From: Candidatus Kaiserbacteria bacterium
GTDB lineage: Bacteria > Patescibacteriota > Minisyncoccia > Phycocordibacterales > UBA918
Assembly: GCA_024653575.1 (NCBI GenBank)
Contig: JANLIJ010000003.1
Span: 1-32,322 of the forward strand
Length of the DNA: 32,322 nt
Direction: 5' to 3'
This document shows, one piece after another, positions 1 to 9,218 of this stretch. A program made the translations under genes and the position numbers. Within the stretch, counting starts at the first letter, position 1, and every line of letters begins with the position of its first letter. A model generated the notes under the pieces. It searched no databases. It was given only the letters and a program-made list of their open reading frames with translations, and was not told where the DNA came from.

Positions 1-6
1 ATAATA

Positions 7-40
7 TTAAACCCGCTACATATAATTGTAGCGGGTTTAA
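7..40. terminator. Perfect 14-bp stem hairpin (TTAAACCCGCTACA/TGTAGCGGGTTTAA), probable bidirectional terminator
   Basis: Exact inverted repeat 7-20/27-40 with 6-nt loop, A/T-rich ends, just downstream of the minus-strand ORF ending at 76. Confidence 0.8.
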
Positions 41-75
41 TAGATTTTGCCAGAATGTGTGTGGCGCTTTGTTTA

Positions 76-1179
76 TTAGAAACCGAAGGTCCAGGTTGTT
101 CCGCGGACGGGGAGTTTGCTCTTGAGCTCTGCGGATGCATCGACTCCAGTGATGTCAATTTTGAGTTGTTTTCCTAGGTCAGTGGCTACCGTGCTCGCAA
201 GTATCGCCCTAATGGTGAAGAGGCGCATTTGCCCCGCGACTATAGGTACCTCAATCGGCACAAAAGCGGTACCGTTTTTGAATAGAGAAGTGCCATTGTA
301 ATCGACTGAATTGTGGAAGAGTCCTGAGTCATCGGAAACCGTAAGTCCGACAATTGCGTCGGTTGATGCGGAACCGTTTTGCTTAATGGTGAAACCTCGT
401 AATGTCGCGCGGTCTTTTCCTATGTTAATGACTTGTAGATACGAAACAGGAATTGACGCCCCAGCGCGTGCTGTTCCACCGAGGAGGAGTGGTACAGGAA
501 CAACAGCAATTGTTCCTACCGTTTTTTCAGTCTTCTTGGCTGTCTTGCCAATAGTCAAAGTATCCTCAGTAATCATGCTCAGTACCTTGTCCTCCTCTGC
601 GAAGAGGACGATGTCATAAGTGCCATTCGGTAGCTTCTTATTGACTTTCACATCCCATTCACCTTTTTTTACCTTGATAGACTTGCTGACATAAAATGGT
701 TTGTCATTTCCTTCCTTGGATATTTGGATTTGTACAGCCTTAGTTCCTGATGCAGTACCAGAAATAGTTGGTTTTGTGGAAAGGGACTGAAGTGAAGAGT
801 CTTCAAACGTACCTGAAACGATGTGTACGGTGACGGAACATGTTGTCACTAAGCTCCCATTACTGAAATGGTATGAGTAGGTACTCGTCTTCTCCGGTTG
901 ATGGGTCTTGGTCCCAGAGGCGGTGATGGTGTCTCCATTTCCGCGTCGTGCTTTCGTTGCATCAGTGCTCTCCCAACTAATTTCTACCTCTTTTCCCTCT
1001 ACGAGAAAAATATCTGCTTTGCCACTGAAACTATGAGTCCCGGTGCTCGCTTCAGTTGTGAGTATGCAGGTTGGTTTTGCAGTTTTGGCATGTGTAAGGG
1101 CAGGTGCACTCACGAGAGAGAGTGCAAAAAGAATCATGCCTGCTCGCCCAAGTGATTGTATAAGGGTGTGAGAATTCAT
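76..1179 (-). CDS. Secreted protein with Ig-like domains, function unknown
   Basis: 367 aa ORF, N-terminal signal peptide (MILFALSLVSAPALTHA), Ig-like repeat composition (KPTISGTASGTKAVQIQISKEG). Confidence 0.8.
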   Translation of the reverse strand: MNSHTLIQSLGRAGMILFALSLVSAPALTHAKTAKPTCILTTEASTGTHSFSGKADIFLVEGKEVEISWESTDATKARRGNGDTITASGTKTHQPEKTSTYSYHFSNGSLVTTCSVTVHIVSGTFEDSSLQSLSTKPTISGTASGTKAVQIQISKEGNDKPFYVSKSIKVKKGEWDVKVNKKLPNGTYDIVLFAEEDKVLSMITEDTLTIGKTAKKTEKTVGTIAVVPVPLLLGGTARAGASIPVSYLQVINIGKDRATLRGFTIKQNGSASTDAIVGLTVSDDSGLFHNSVDYNGTSLFKNGTAFVPIEVPIVAGQMRLFTIRAILASTVATDLGKQLKIDITGVDASAELKSKLPVRGTTWTFGF

Positions 1180-1293
1180 GAAAATATTTAGTCTTAACCA
1201 TCGAGTAATTATAGGCTTCTTTATTGAGTACTCCTAGAATCTAAAAACCGAGCGTCCTTGGACGCCCGGATTTTAGACTATCGGGCGAGTTGC

Positions 1294-1563
1294 CTAGTAG
1301 CCAGGGACACTGTCTCCCACAATAGTGAAGTCAGATGCACTGTTTAGGAGAAGAACTCCGCTGTTCATGTGTCGGTTTGGCGCAACACTGATTGCCGTTT
1401 GCCAATCATTTGCTGTTACCATTTTGACATCGCCCTGCGCATCTACGTACGCGTAGGTCGCTGCTCCTGCAAATGCCGGAACACTAACGAGAACGAGTGC
1501 CATAACGAGACCTGCTCCTACAATGAGTGCGGTGAGGTTTGATGTTACTGATGTGCTTTTCAT
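1294..1563 (-). CDS. Small secreted protein, unknown function
   Basis: 89 aa ORF with signal peptide ending ..VPAFAGA; terminator-like hairpin downstream (about 1246-1267). Confidence 0.6.
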   Translation of the reverse strand: MKSTSVTSNLTALIVGAGLVMALVLVSVPAFAGAATYAYVDAQGDVKMVTANDWQTAISVAPNRHMNSGVLLLNSASDFTIVGDSVPGY

Positions 1564-1734
1564 AAAATTGTCGTTTATGGGCTAAGATTATCTAAGTAGT
1601 TAGTCTTCACCTCTACATACAGAGCCGTCACCACCACGTTTCCATTACAGTACATTCGATACGTTGTGTATTTCACTAGTATAGGGTTGGTATTTTAGCA
1701 ATCCTCGTAACGGGAATCATTACGGACATGTTCT

Positions 1735-2274
1735 TTATAGACGATATATATCTGGAGAGGTGCTGAGCATGTATAAGTCCTTCAATTTCTTCAGCCCACG
1801 GTGTGCCTGTACTGCGACCGTATTTCGCGTTTGTCCGGTAATGAGAGAAATTTCTTTCAGTGACAGGCCTTTTACATGCCGGAGACGCATAATCCTACGA
1901 TATGCAACAGGGAGTTTCTCAATCAGCTCCACGACGCGTTTACCGTCGAGTGTGTCAATGAGTCGTTTCGTCTCATCAATTGTGGGTTCGAATCCGTTCT
2001 TAATGAGTACGTCGAGTGAAGTGACCTTGCGTTTTCGGTATTCATCAACAACGAGTGCTTTGAGAATGTGAAAAAGGAAGGCTTCCATCACCTCAACCTT
2101 CCCACCGCGCACGAGATACGCCCACGTTTTAAGGAACGTATTTTGTACTAAGTCTTCTCGCAACGCATGATCGTCTGTCTTTCCTGTTGCGTAGCGGAGC
2201 AAGCCTTTTCTATGGTTTATGTATGCTGCTGACAAAACGACACGTTGTCGTCTCATCTGCGCTGGTGTAATCAT
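1735..2274 (-). CDS. Sigma-70 family (ECF-like) RNA polymerase sigma factor
   Basis: Region 2-like segment (LREDLVQNTFLKTWAYL) and region 4-like HTH (LPVAYRRIMRLRHVKGLSLKEISLITGQTRNTVAVQAHRGLKKLK). Confidence 0.85.
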   Translation of the reverse strand: MITPAQMRRQRVVLSAAYINHRKGLLRYATGKTDDHALREDLVQNTFLKTWAYLVRGGKVEVMEAFLFHILKALVVDEYRKRKVTSLDVLIKNGFEPTIDETKRLIDTLDGKRVVELIEKLPVAYRRIMRLRHVKGLSLKEISLITGQTRNTVAVQAHRGLKKLKDLYMLSTSPDIYRL

Positions 2275-2540
2275 AGAGAATTGCCGTCCGTGACGGCTTT
2301 ATATTACAGTTGCATTACCGCAACATTGCTAATGATTTGTTTTGAGCCGTAGAGTATGGCTTGGTGATTACTGTACTATTACAGTTTTTGAGTGAGTTTT
2401 GTCCTAGTACAACTGTACCACATTTTCTGGAGTGTTACGAGTGCATGTATTTTCGTAATCATTTTAGTGTACGAACGGCAATGAAGGAGAGGAACATACA
2501 AAATGTTTATTACATAATCAAATTAAATATGGGAGTCATT

Positions 2541-2780
2541 ATGTGGATTGTATTCGGAGCACTCGTCGGATGGATTGCGTCCCTTGTTATGAACACCGAT
2601 GGTGAACAGGGAGCGTTACTCAATATCATTGTAGGTATCGTCGGTGCAGTTGTTGGTGGGTGGCTTATGAGTTTTATCGGTGAAACGGGTGTGACAGGAT
2701 TTAATCTCTATAGTTTTGCGGTAGCAATCGCAGGCGCAGTCGTACTCATCACCGTAATTAAATTTTTCCGACACGCATAA
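2541..2780 (+). CDS. GlsB/YeaQ/YmgE-family small membrane protein (start trimmed from the 2361 ORF)
   Basis: MWIVFGALVGWIASLVMNTDGEQGALLNIIVGIVGAVVGGWL is characteristic of the family; upstream part of the ORF has no matching content. Confidence 0.85.
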   Translation: MWIVFGALVGWIASLVMNTDGEQGALLNIIVGIVGAVVGGWLMSFIGETGVTGFNLYSFAVAIAGAVVLITVIKFFRHA

Positions 2781-2833
2781 TCAATAGTGCAAAAGGAAAA
2801 GTGAAGTAGTGCTGTTCTTTAGTAATATAGGTT

Positions 2834-2891
2834 CTCGCGGGTGGGTATGACTTGCTCTGGCAAGTTATACGGTTACGGCACCCCTCGCGAG
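2834..2891. other. Compact nested hairpin structure (CTCGCG...CGCGAG closing stem with internal ACTTGC-TCTG-GCAAGT hairpin), candidate structured RNA
   Basis: CTCGC/GCGAG and GGGTG/CACCC outer pairing plus inner TATGACTTGC/GCAAGTTATA stem. Confidence 0.35.
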
Positions 2892-3083
2892 GTAAATATT
2901 CATTCCGTGCTATGAAGTCAAAAAATAAACGCGCACTCGTCACTCCACATGTTGCCGTTCGGGTCTCTCCGTACGCAACTATCTCTGTCAAATCATTTAT
3001 GACTAAGGATCAGAAGGTGATGCTGAAGGCGCTGGGTACTTTGCTTCTATAAGCATGTCCACCCATCCTAGACTGCATCACCT

Positions 3084-3122
3084 ACAACGAAAAACGGACA
3101 TTCGATGTCCGTTTTTCGTTGT
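3084..3122. terminator. Perfect 18-bp stem hairpin, probable bidirectional terminator
   Basis: ACAACGAAAAACGGACAT (3084-3101) / ATGTCCGTTTTTCGTTGT (3105-3122), 3-nt loop. Confidence 0.8.
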
Positions 3123-3133
3123 CTTGTTGAAGA

Positions 3134-3162
3134 ATAATTAGGACATCGGATGTCCTAATTAT
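3134..3162. terminator. Second perfect hairpin (13-bp stem) immediately after the first
   Basis: ATAATTAGGACAT / ATGTCCTAATTAT, loop CGG. Confidence 0.6.
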
Positions 3163-3165
3163 GAA

Positions 3166-3933
3166 TTATTCAATAAATTGAAGGCGCGTAACTAGAGCGC
3201 CACTCTCGGTCATTTGTCCGTAAACGTGTACTTTTTTTGCCTCGACAAACTGGTCAGGAGCACATATTGCTGTGCTTGAGTCGACGGCTATACAGGAACT
3301 CTCTGATGAGAAGAGAAGTGGTACAACATGGCCGAGTTCGCCAGCCTCTTCAAAGATGAGGTGCCAATATTCAGAGTTATAAGGTGGTTGGATATTCTTG
3401 AGGAGGTATCCTTCTTTTTCAAAACTAAATTCTCGAGGAATATCGAACTCTCCTGAGGAACAGAGGATATCTCCAATGAACCAACCATCGTTGAGTCGCT
3501 TGAGTGTGAATACTGATTGAGCAGTCAACTCTTTCTCTTTTGCCATGACGAGCACGCGCACCTCACCCTCTTGTTCTGAGACAATTCTTCCGGTAACTCG
3601 CGCTGGTGTGGTGGTCTGGCACAGTACAGGGTCAATTTCCGTGTCTCCTTGTCCTTGGCTACTCACGATTCGAGTACGAAGTTCCTCACTCAGTATTTTA
3701 GCGGTTGCGAGCCCTGCGGTGTATGGATCTGTGCTCGTCGATTTCACGGCCTCGAGCCATGGGTTATAAAAGTCCAATACGATGTCGACTGGGTCATTGG
3801 CCGAGACCTCCTGGGTGTAGGTGATCGTGTTCGGTTGTTTTGTATCTGCTGAATATGAATAAAATAGCCAAACTATAAGCGCAATTGCGCCGAGAGCTAA
3901 AAAGCCAATTGCAATAATTTTTTTATGTATCAT
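3166..3933 (-). CDS. Membrane-anchored hypothetical protein
   Basis: 255 aa ORF with N-terminal TM segment (IIAIGFLALGAIALIVWLFYSYS) and extracytoplasmic remainder. Confidence 0.75.
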   Translation of the reverse strand: MIHKKIIAIGFLALGAIALIVWLFYSYSADTKQPNTITYTQEVSANDPVDIVLDFYNPWLEAVKSTSTDPYTAGLATAKILSEELRTRIVSSQGQGDTEIDPVLCQTTTPARVTGRIVSEQEGEVRVLVMAKEKELTAQSVFTLKRLNDGWFIGDILCSSGEFDIPREFSFEKEGYLLKNIQPPYNSEYWHLIFEEAGELGHVVPLLFSSESSCIAVDSSTAICAPDQFVEAKKVHVYGQMTESGALVTRLQFIE

Positions 3934-4007
3934 GTTGATTGATGCCGTTTAGAGAAGGGTTTTGTTACAGGGAATGGCCGTATGGGAGGATGTTAGGACT
4001 TCTTTAA

Positions 4008-4505
4008 CTAATACTGACCTGATTCAATAAGGTCTTTTAAGAATTTTCTATCAAATTCTTGATGCTCCCCACCTAAATGCTGTTTGTATTCCAAAAGTAC
4101 TTTTGGATGCATCAGTGTGACTGGTACGCCCTCTATCTCTTTTCTCACATCAGGCCACTTTTGATAAATTTCTTTGTTTTTAAGCCACACACTTCCATCT
4201 GAACTTTTCATCAGAAGAGTATCAATGTCTGTCAAATCAATATCCTGACCGTTGTAAGCAAGGGACAGCGTAATGCAATCCCACTTTTCATCTAGGTAGT
4301 GTTTTGGTTCTACCACAACATATCCTTCTACCAATGGCATAAGCCTAGAAAAATTTTCGCCTGAAAAAGAAATGTCTATATCATTAATTTTTCTACCGGA
4401 ACCGTAAAGAAATGTTGCCATACCGCCACCAACCCGATACGGCATATTATTTTCATTCAGGATTCCAGCAATCCATTTAAGTGCATTGAGGGTATTATCG
4501 TTCAT
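4008..4505 (-). CDS. Nucleotidyltransferase-superfamily-like protein
   Basis: 165 aa; YRVGGGMATFLYGSGRKINDIDISF resembles the GG...DxD nucleotidyltransferase motif. Confidence 0.65.
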   Translation of the reverse strand: MNDNTLNALKWIAGILNENNMPYRVGGGMATFLYGSGRKINDIDISFSGENFSRLMPLVEGYVVVEPKHYLDEKWDCITLSLAYNGQDIDLTDIDTLLMKSSDGSVWLKNKEIYQKWPDVRKEIEGVPVTLMHPKVLLEYKQHLGGEHQEFDRKFLKDLIESGQY

Positions 4506-4583
4506 GAATAAAGTATATCAAAAAGTTCTAAAGCTAAAAACTAATATCTAAAAACCTTTACAAAATAAGGCAAAGATGACGTG

Positions 4584-4654
4584 CTGCCGGACTTGGAATC
4601 GAACCAAGATACGCAGCTTCAAAGGCTGCTGTCCTACCTTTAGACGATCCGGCA
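4584..4654 (-). tRNA. tRNA-Gln (anticodon TTG)
   Basis: Cloverleaf on minus strand: acceptor TGCCGGA/TCCGGCA, D arm GTC..GAC, anticodon arm GCAGC-CTTTGAA-GCTGC, T arm TTGG-TTCGATT-CCAA. Confidence 0.93.
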
Positions 4655-4661
4655 ATTTTGC

Positions 4662-5354
4662 TCAGGGCTGAGCGCTGTCAATAATACCATATATCCAACC
4701 CTGAATTCGACGATTTAGCATCGTACTACGCTTAACCCTAATTGCAAGTAGTCCCTTGTAAGTATCTCCAGTGTTCTTCCGTTTCGTCTTTGGGTTGTGT
4801 CTTTTAATAACGTTGGAACCAAAGTTTTGTTCAGAGAGCCCTGTTGTCTGCATCCAGAATTTTTTAAAGTTAGAAATATCATTTTGCCTATTCTGATGAA
4901 TGTGGAGAATTAGTTGGATGTCAGTGTCTGGTACATATATACATTTTCTCAACCATTTCATGAAGAGGGTAATCATCTTTGGATCGGAATTTGCAAATTC
5001 GATAGGAACGCTCGGTCTATATACCTTCTCTTTAGTTCCTTCTGCCCAGTATAAGCCGATTCCAAGAATGAATAAGTCACGTGAGCTAAACGTGCCTAGT
5101 GTTTCTTTTGAGGATGCAAAGATACGTTGGGTCTCCGCAATGCGAGTACTTCTCCGTGCCTGCGCCCCCTTTAATTGGGAGGCTTGCTTCTTGGCTGTGA
5201 TGCGTTGTTTTTGTTTTGTCGAAAGATTAACAGAACGTAGCCACAATGAAAGCGTTGACTTTGAGACGGGAATAGTTGAAAGAATTTCAGCATACGTCTT
5301 TCCACTCTTGCGTAATACTATTGCTTGCTCGCGTTCTTGTGTTTTTGATATCAT
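4662..5354 (-). CDS. HTH-domain protein with LAGLIDADG-like core
   Basis: N-terminal HTH (GKTYAEILSTIPVSKSTLSLWLR) followed by FILGIGLYWAEGTKEK...IEFANSDPKMITLFMKWL, resembling a LAGLIDADG fold motif. Confidence 0.6.
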   Translation of the reverse strand: MISKTQEREQAIVLRKSGKTYAEILSTIPVSKSTLSLWLRSVNLSTKQKQRITAKKQASQLKGAQARRSTRIAETQRIFASSKETLGTFSSRDLFILGIGLYWAEGTKEKVYRPSVPIEFANSDPKMITLFMKWLRKCIYVPDTDIQLILHIHQNRQNDISNFKKFWMQTTGLSEQNFGSNVIKRHNPKTKRKNTGDTYKGLLAIRVKRSTMLNRRIQGWIYGIIDSAQP

Positions 5355-5515
5355 AGAACAATGAAGATACTGTATAGTATAAGTATACTACCTAATTATG
5401 AATTCACCGAAGTATGTGGGGAAAAAGCAAGAGTGGAAGCGGAGGATTTGACACATTTCTTGGAAAGTTTTGCGTTTGATGTCTGAACTCTCAGAGGAGG
5501 TATACTATATGCCAT

Positions 5516-7219
5516 ATGATGCAACTTAATTTCAGTACGAAAATTTTACAGGTAGGGCTCGCGTTGACGATTGTTGGAGGTATCTATCTGAGTGCCGTTC
5601 ACGTTGCATTTGGTGCAGAGGGAGTAAGCAGACAAATTCCTTTTCATGGGGAGCTTGTCGATGAGAAGGGGAAACCATTGAATGGTGAGTTTAATATGAC
5701 GTTCGCCATCTACGATGCGCCGACCGGTGGAACGACACTTTGGAGTGGAGTGTATACGAGTGACAATGGAAATCCAGTTACTGTCGAAGATGGGGAGTTT
5801 CGTGTACTGCTCGGTTCGGGGACAGGAAATGAATTTGGTTCTGAATTATTTATTGATGATACCAATTATCTCGGCATCACCGTCGAGAGCGATGACGAGA
5901 TGACTCCACGTGAGCGCATGGGAGCGTCTCCGTACGCCATCAACTCAGACATGCTCGACGGCCTCCATGCAAGTAATTTCCTCAAACAGGATACTGAAAT
6001 AGTGTCAGGTCTTTCAAGCGTTACGGCCGTCCTTACGCTCACGCAACAGGGAGAGATCGGCGATCTAATCCGACTGTATAACAGTGGTAGCGCCGACCCG
6101 ATCTTTTCAGTACTCAATTCAGGGCGAGTGGTTGCCAATAGTTTTGAGAGTACATCTGGCGACCCATCATTTATTGATGGTGGGATTGTTATAGGGAATG
6201 GAAATGGTGTTTCACTTGGAGATGATGTTGATGGTGGATTATTTATGTACCAAGACTCAGGCAGACCGAACGACCTATTCTTTGACCTAAAAGGTGGTGC
6301 GGAGTATTTGAATATTACTTCACCAGGAACTATAAAACTTACCCCGAACAATGTTGATGGAAGTTGTAGTGGGTGTGAGCCATCACTTGAGCTTCGAGAT
6401 GACGGAACAGTATCAATAAGTAACACAACATATGGAGACCCTAGCAATCAATTTATAGAGTTTTATTTTACAAATGGGGTTCAAGTGCCAGAGGGTACGG
6501 TATGGATTGGTGGTGTTAATGCAACAAATGACATCGCACTTGATGTGGAAGGAGCAATACGCTCGTCGGAACTCACTGTTGATGGGGCAATAAGTTCGTT
6601 AGGTCTCAACGTTGATGGGGTAATCCGTGTATCAAGTCTTGCGGGGTTTGGTGATATGCCTATTGGAGTTGATAATGACGGAAATATCATCATTGATACT
6701 TTTTCAGACGAGCGTCTCAAGAAAAACATATACCCAATTGAAAACGCACTCGATATGGTACTCGGACTTCATGGTGTTCGTTATGAGTGGAAGGACAAGG
6801 AGCGCTTTGGTGAACAGGCAGAAGTTGGCTTCATTGCTCAGGAAGTACAACAGGTGATTCCAGAAGTTGTTCGTGATGGTGGTGAGTATCTTTCTCTCAA
6901 TACAAAAAATATTGTTGCGGTCGTGGTGGAGGCAGTGAAAGAACTCCATACAAAGGTTGGGGAGTATTTTACACGGACAGAGCGACTTGAGCGTGAGGTC
7001 GAGTCTCTGAGGAGAGAAGTTGAGATTATGAAGAATGGAGGTACCGGCGCGAGTGTCGAGCAAGAATCACCATGCACCACTTGTGATGTCGTTCCTGAAG
7101 AGATAGTGGAAACGATAGTTGAGACAGAGACTGGGCCTGAAGTCGTGCCTGAACCAGAGCCAGAAGCAGAACCCGAGCCAGTGCCAGTGATTGAGGTTAT
7201 CGAGGAAATTCAACTATAG
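5516..7219 (+). CDS. Secreted surface protein with C-terminal intramolecular chaperone (Peptidase_S74-like) domain
   Basis: Signal peptide; SDERLKKNIYPIENALDMVLGLHGVRYEWK...VGFIAQEVQQVIPEVV is the S74 signature; Pro/Glu-rich C-terminal tail. Confidence 0.85.
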   Translation: MMQLNFSTKILQVGLALTIVGGIYLSAVHVAFGAEGVSRQIPFHGELVDEKGKPLNGEFNMTFAIYDAPTGGTTLWSGVYTSDNGNPVTVEDGEFRVLLGSGTGNEFGSELFIDDTNYLGITVESDDEMTPRERMGASPYAINSDMLDGLHASNFLKQDTEIVSGLSSVTAVLTLTQQGEIGDLIRLYNSGSADPIFSVLNSGRVVANSFESTSGDPSFIDGGIVIGNGNGVSLGDDVDGGLFMYQDSGRPNDLFFDLKGGAEYLNITSPGTIKLTPNNVDGSCSGCEPSLELRDDGTVSISNTTYGDPSNQFIEFYFTNGVQVPEGTVWIGGVNATNDIALDVEGAIRSSELTVDGAISSLGLNVDGVIRVSSLAGFGDMPIGVDNDGNIIIDTFSDERLKKNIYPIENALDMVLGLHGVRYEWKDKERFGEQAEVGFIAQEVQQVIPEVVRDGGEYLSLNTKNIVAVVVEAVKELHTKVGEYFTRTERLEREVESLRREVEIMKNGGTGASVEQESPCTTCDVVPEEIVETIVETETGPEVVPEPEPEAEPEPVPVIEVIEEIQL

Positions 7220-7223
7220 TTGT

Positions 7224-7838
7224 ATGCAATACTCACATATAAAACAGTATGTATGGGGAGGATTTGTGCTTTGCCTTTTCGCGCTCACAACAGCTCCTGT
7301 CTATGCAACGACGCTCAGTAGCGAGAATTTTAAGGTCACTACAACAGGAAGTGACACGGATGGTGGAACGACGTTTTCATCCACCAATTACTCTATTACT
7401 TCGAAGGCAAATACTGAAGATTCTGATGATGTGGTGAGTGGAGGCAGTCAGGGGAGTAAAAAGGATGCGAAGCTCCAAAAACCAGATTTTACTGTATTGC
7501 CAGAAATTATCGTGGGCACACAGCGTGAAAACATCGTGCCGAAGAACAATGTTCCTCAAGCACTCCGTGATGATGTGCTGAGTGAACAATACACACCAGG
7601 GACAAATCAGAATAGTAAGCTCAGTGAGGTGAATACAGCGAGAAAAGATAATGGTGCGAAGAACTTGAGTGCGTCGGTGATTTCGGGGTGGACGATGGAA
7701 TCACTCAGAGAATTTCAGGGAAAGCTCGGAGACATCTTTAAGGAGAGAAGCGCACGAGCAATAGTGCTCGGGACAGTCATTGGTGGACTTCTTCTCATCC
7801 GCAGAACAAAAATTGGGAGGGGGTATTTTCCTTTTTAA
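7224..7838 (+). CDS. Secreted/anchored hypothetical protein
   Basis: ATG at 7224 (MQYSHIKQYVWGGFVLCLFALTTAPVYA signal peptide); C-terminal hydrophobic segment (AIVLGTVIGGLLLI) with RR..K tail; follows the S74 gene closely. Confidence 0.7.
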   Translation: MQYSHIKQYVWGGFVLCLFALTTAPVYATTLSSENFKVTTTGSDTDGGTTFSSTNYSITSKANTEDSDDVVSGGSQGSKKDAKLQKPDFTVLPEIIVGTQRENIVPKNNVPQALRDDVLSEQYTPGTNQNSKLSEVNTARKDNGAKNLSASVISGWTMESLREFQGKLGDIFKERSARAIVLGTVIGGLLLIRRTKIGRGYFPF

Positions 7839-9058
7839 TTCATATCAAGTACGAGTCCGCCCCACGTGAAATTGTGTGCACCGTGTCCTTCACCGGTGTG
7901 TGCGTCGTAGTACTCACGAAAACCTGATTGTGTGAGAAGGCGAATAGTTTTTTGGCGTATTGTCTCTGCAACATCGTTGAATCCGTAGAGCTTGAGCCCC
8001 TTGTATACAAACCAATTGATAGCAATCCATGTGGGGCCACGCCAAAGGTCGTCACCGGTAAAAGATTTCTCTGTGCAGGAAACTGATGGTATGGGAAAGT
8101 TAGTAAAGAATTGTTTTGAATTGAGCAGGTGTCGCTCTACAAGAAGAGTCGCTTCCTCCTTATGAAGCAGGCCAGCATACAGTGGCATAAAAAGTCCCCA
8201 TGTATCGACAATGATTCTCTCTTGTGTTTCCCCTTGCAGAGAATAGTATCTATAGCCACTCTTCATGTAGAGTTGCATTGAGGTGCGAATTTGTTGCGCA
8301 CACAGACTGAACACGTCTGAATCCTGTTTTTCACCAATCTCGTTGGCAATGAGTGAAAGTGCCTCGAGCGCACGGAGGGAGATGGCATTAAATGAAACAT
8401 CCTCAATCCAAAAATGAAGTCGCGTGCAGTTTTGAACATCAAAACCGCATTTTGCATGTTCACGCACGCGGTCGATTCGTCGATGTAAATTTTGCTTTGG
8501 GGAGTGTCGACTCGGCAATCCTTGAAGTGAGTCGAAGCGTGGCGAATTGTCCTCACCCGATTCATCGGGATTTATAATACCCATGAGACCGTGTGCACTA
8601 AAATTTCGTTCGGTGAGCAGACAGAGATAGTGATCACGTATACGGGGATACAATTCGTGTAAAAAGCCAATATCGGGTGCTCGTGTGTGGAGTTCCCATA
8701 GTGCAGATGCAATAAGTGGGGGTTGCGTGATTGAACTTACACCATCAGTGCCCCATGCCTTTGTGAGCACATCACCTTCATATTCACGACCCCACTTCAA
8801 TGTTTCGTAGCCCTTTTTCCAATAAATAATATGGGGCACCAGTCCATTTGCAAGGGGTCGTGCAAGTAGTGAACGGATCTCTTCTCTTGCGAGAGTGGTA
8901 TCGATATGAGAAAGAATGATTGCGTGGAAGCAGGAATCCCAGAGCCACTGAAATGGATAGTGCTCAGATGATGGGACAGTGTATGTATATGAATCAAAAA
9001 ATCGCCTATTTTTGAGCATTAATCTTTCGACTGCATTCTGCATGTCTTGTGATTGCAT
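7835..9058 (-). CDS. Glycoside hydrolase, (alpha/alpha)6-barrel type (GH63/mannosylglycerate hydrolase-like)
   Basis: YPFQWLWDSCFHAIILSHID, GLVPHIIYW, WRGPTWIAINWFVYKGL and GHGAHNFTWGGLV motifs; ORF extends to 9175 but a likely start is at 9058. Confidence 0.75.
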   Translation of the reverse strand: MQSQDMQNAVERLMLKNRRFFDSYTYTVPSSEHYPFQWLWDSCFHAIILSHIDTTLAREEIRSLLARPLANGLVPHIIYWKKGYETLKWGREYEGDVLTKAWGTDGVSSITQPPLIASALWELHTRAPDIGFLHELYPRIRDHYLCLLTERNFSAHGLMGIINPDESGEDNSPRFDSLQGLPSRHSPKQNLHRRIDRVREHAKCGFDVQNCTRLHFWIEDVSFNAISLRALEALSLIANEIGEKQDSDVFSLCAQQIRTSMQLYMKSGYRYYSLQGETQERIIVDTWGLFMPLYAGLLHKEEATLLVERHLLNSKQFFTNFPIPSVSCTEKSFTGDDLWRGPTWIAINWFVYKGLKLYGFNDVAETIRQKTIRLLTQSGFREYYDAHTGEGHGAHNFTWGGLVLDMN

Positions 9059-9218
9059 CTTCCTGTAATTGTACGTTAAAAAACAAATAGAATTTGCAGT
9101 CTTGTGCATAGTTTGTAGTAAAGGAATTTTAGTATAGAATATGCATCTAGCAGTTATGAAGGAGTATCCAATCAATTACAGGTGTTTAGAGTAAAATTTA
9201 CTTATTTAATAAAAAAAT

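Noticed and set aside
2852-3052. 66-aa plus-strand ORF
   Set aside because: No recognisable domain; overlaps the nested hairpin and an equally weak minus ORF (2758-2991).
5516-7838. Prophage remnant
   Set aside because: S74 domain is phage-like, but no capsid, terminase, portal, integrase or lysis genes are nearby; proteins have signal peptides.
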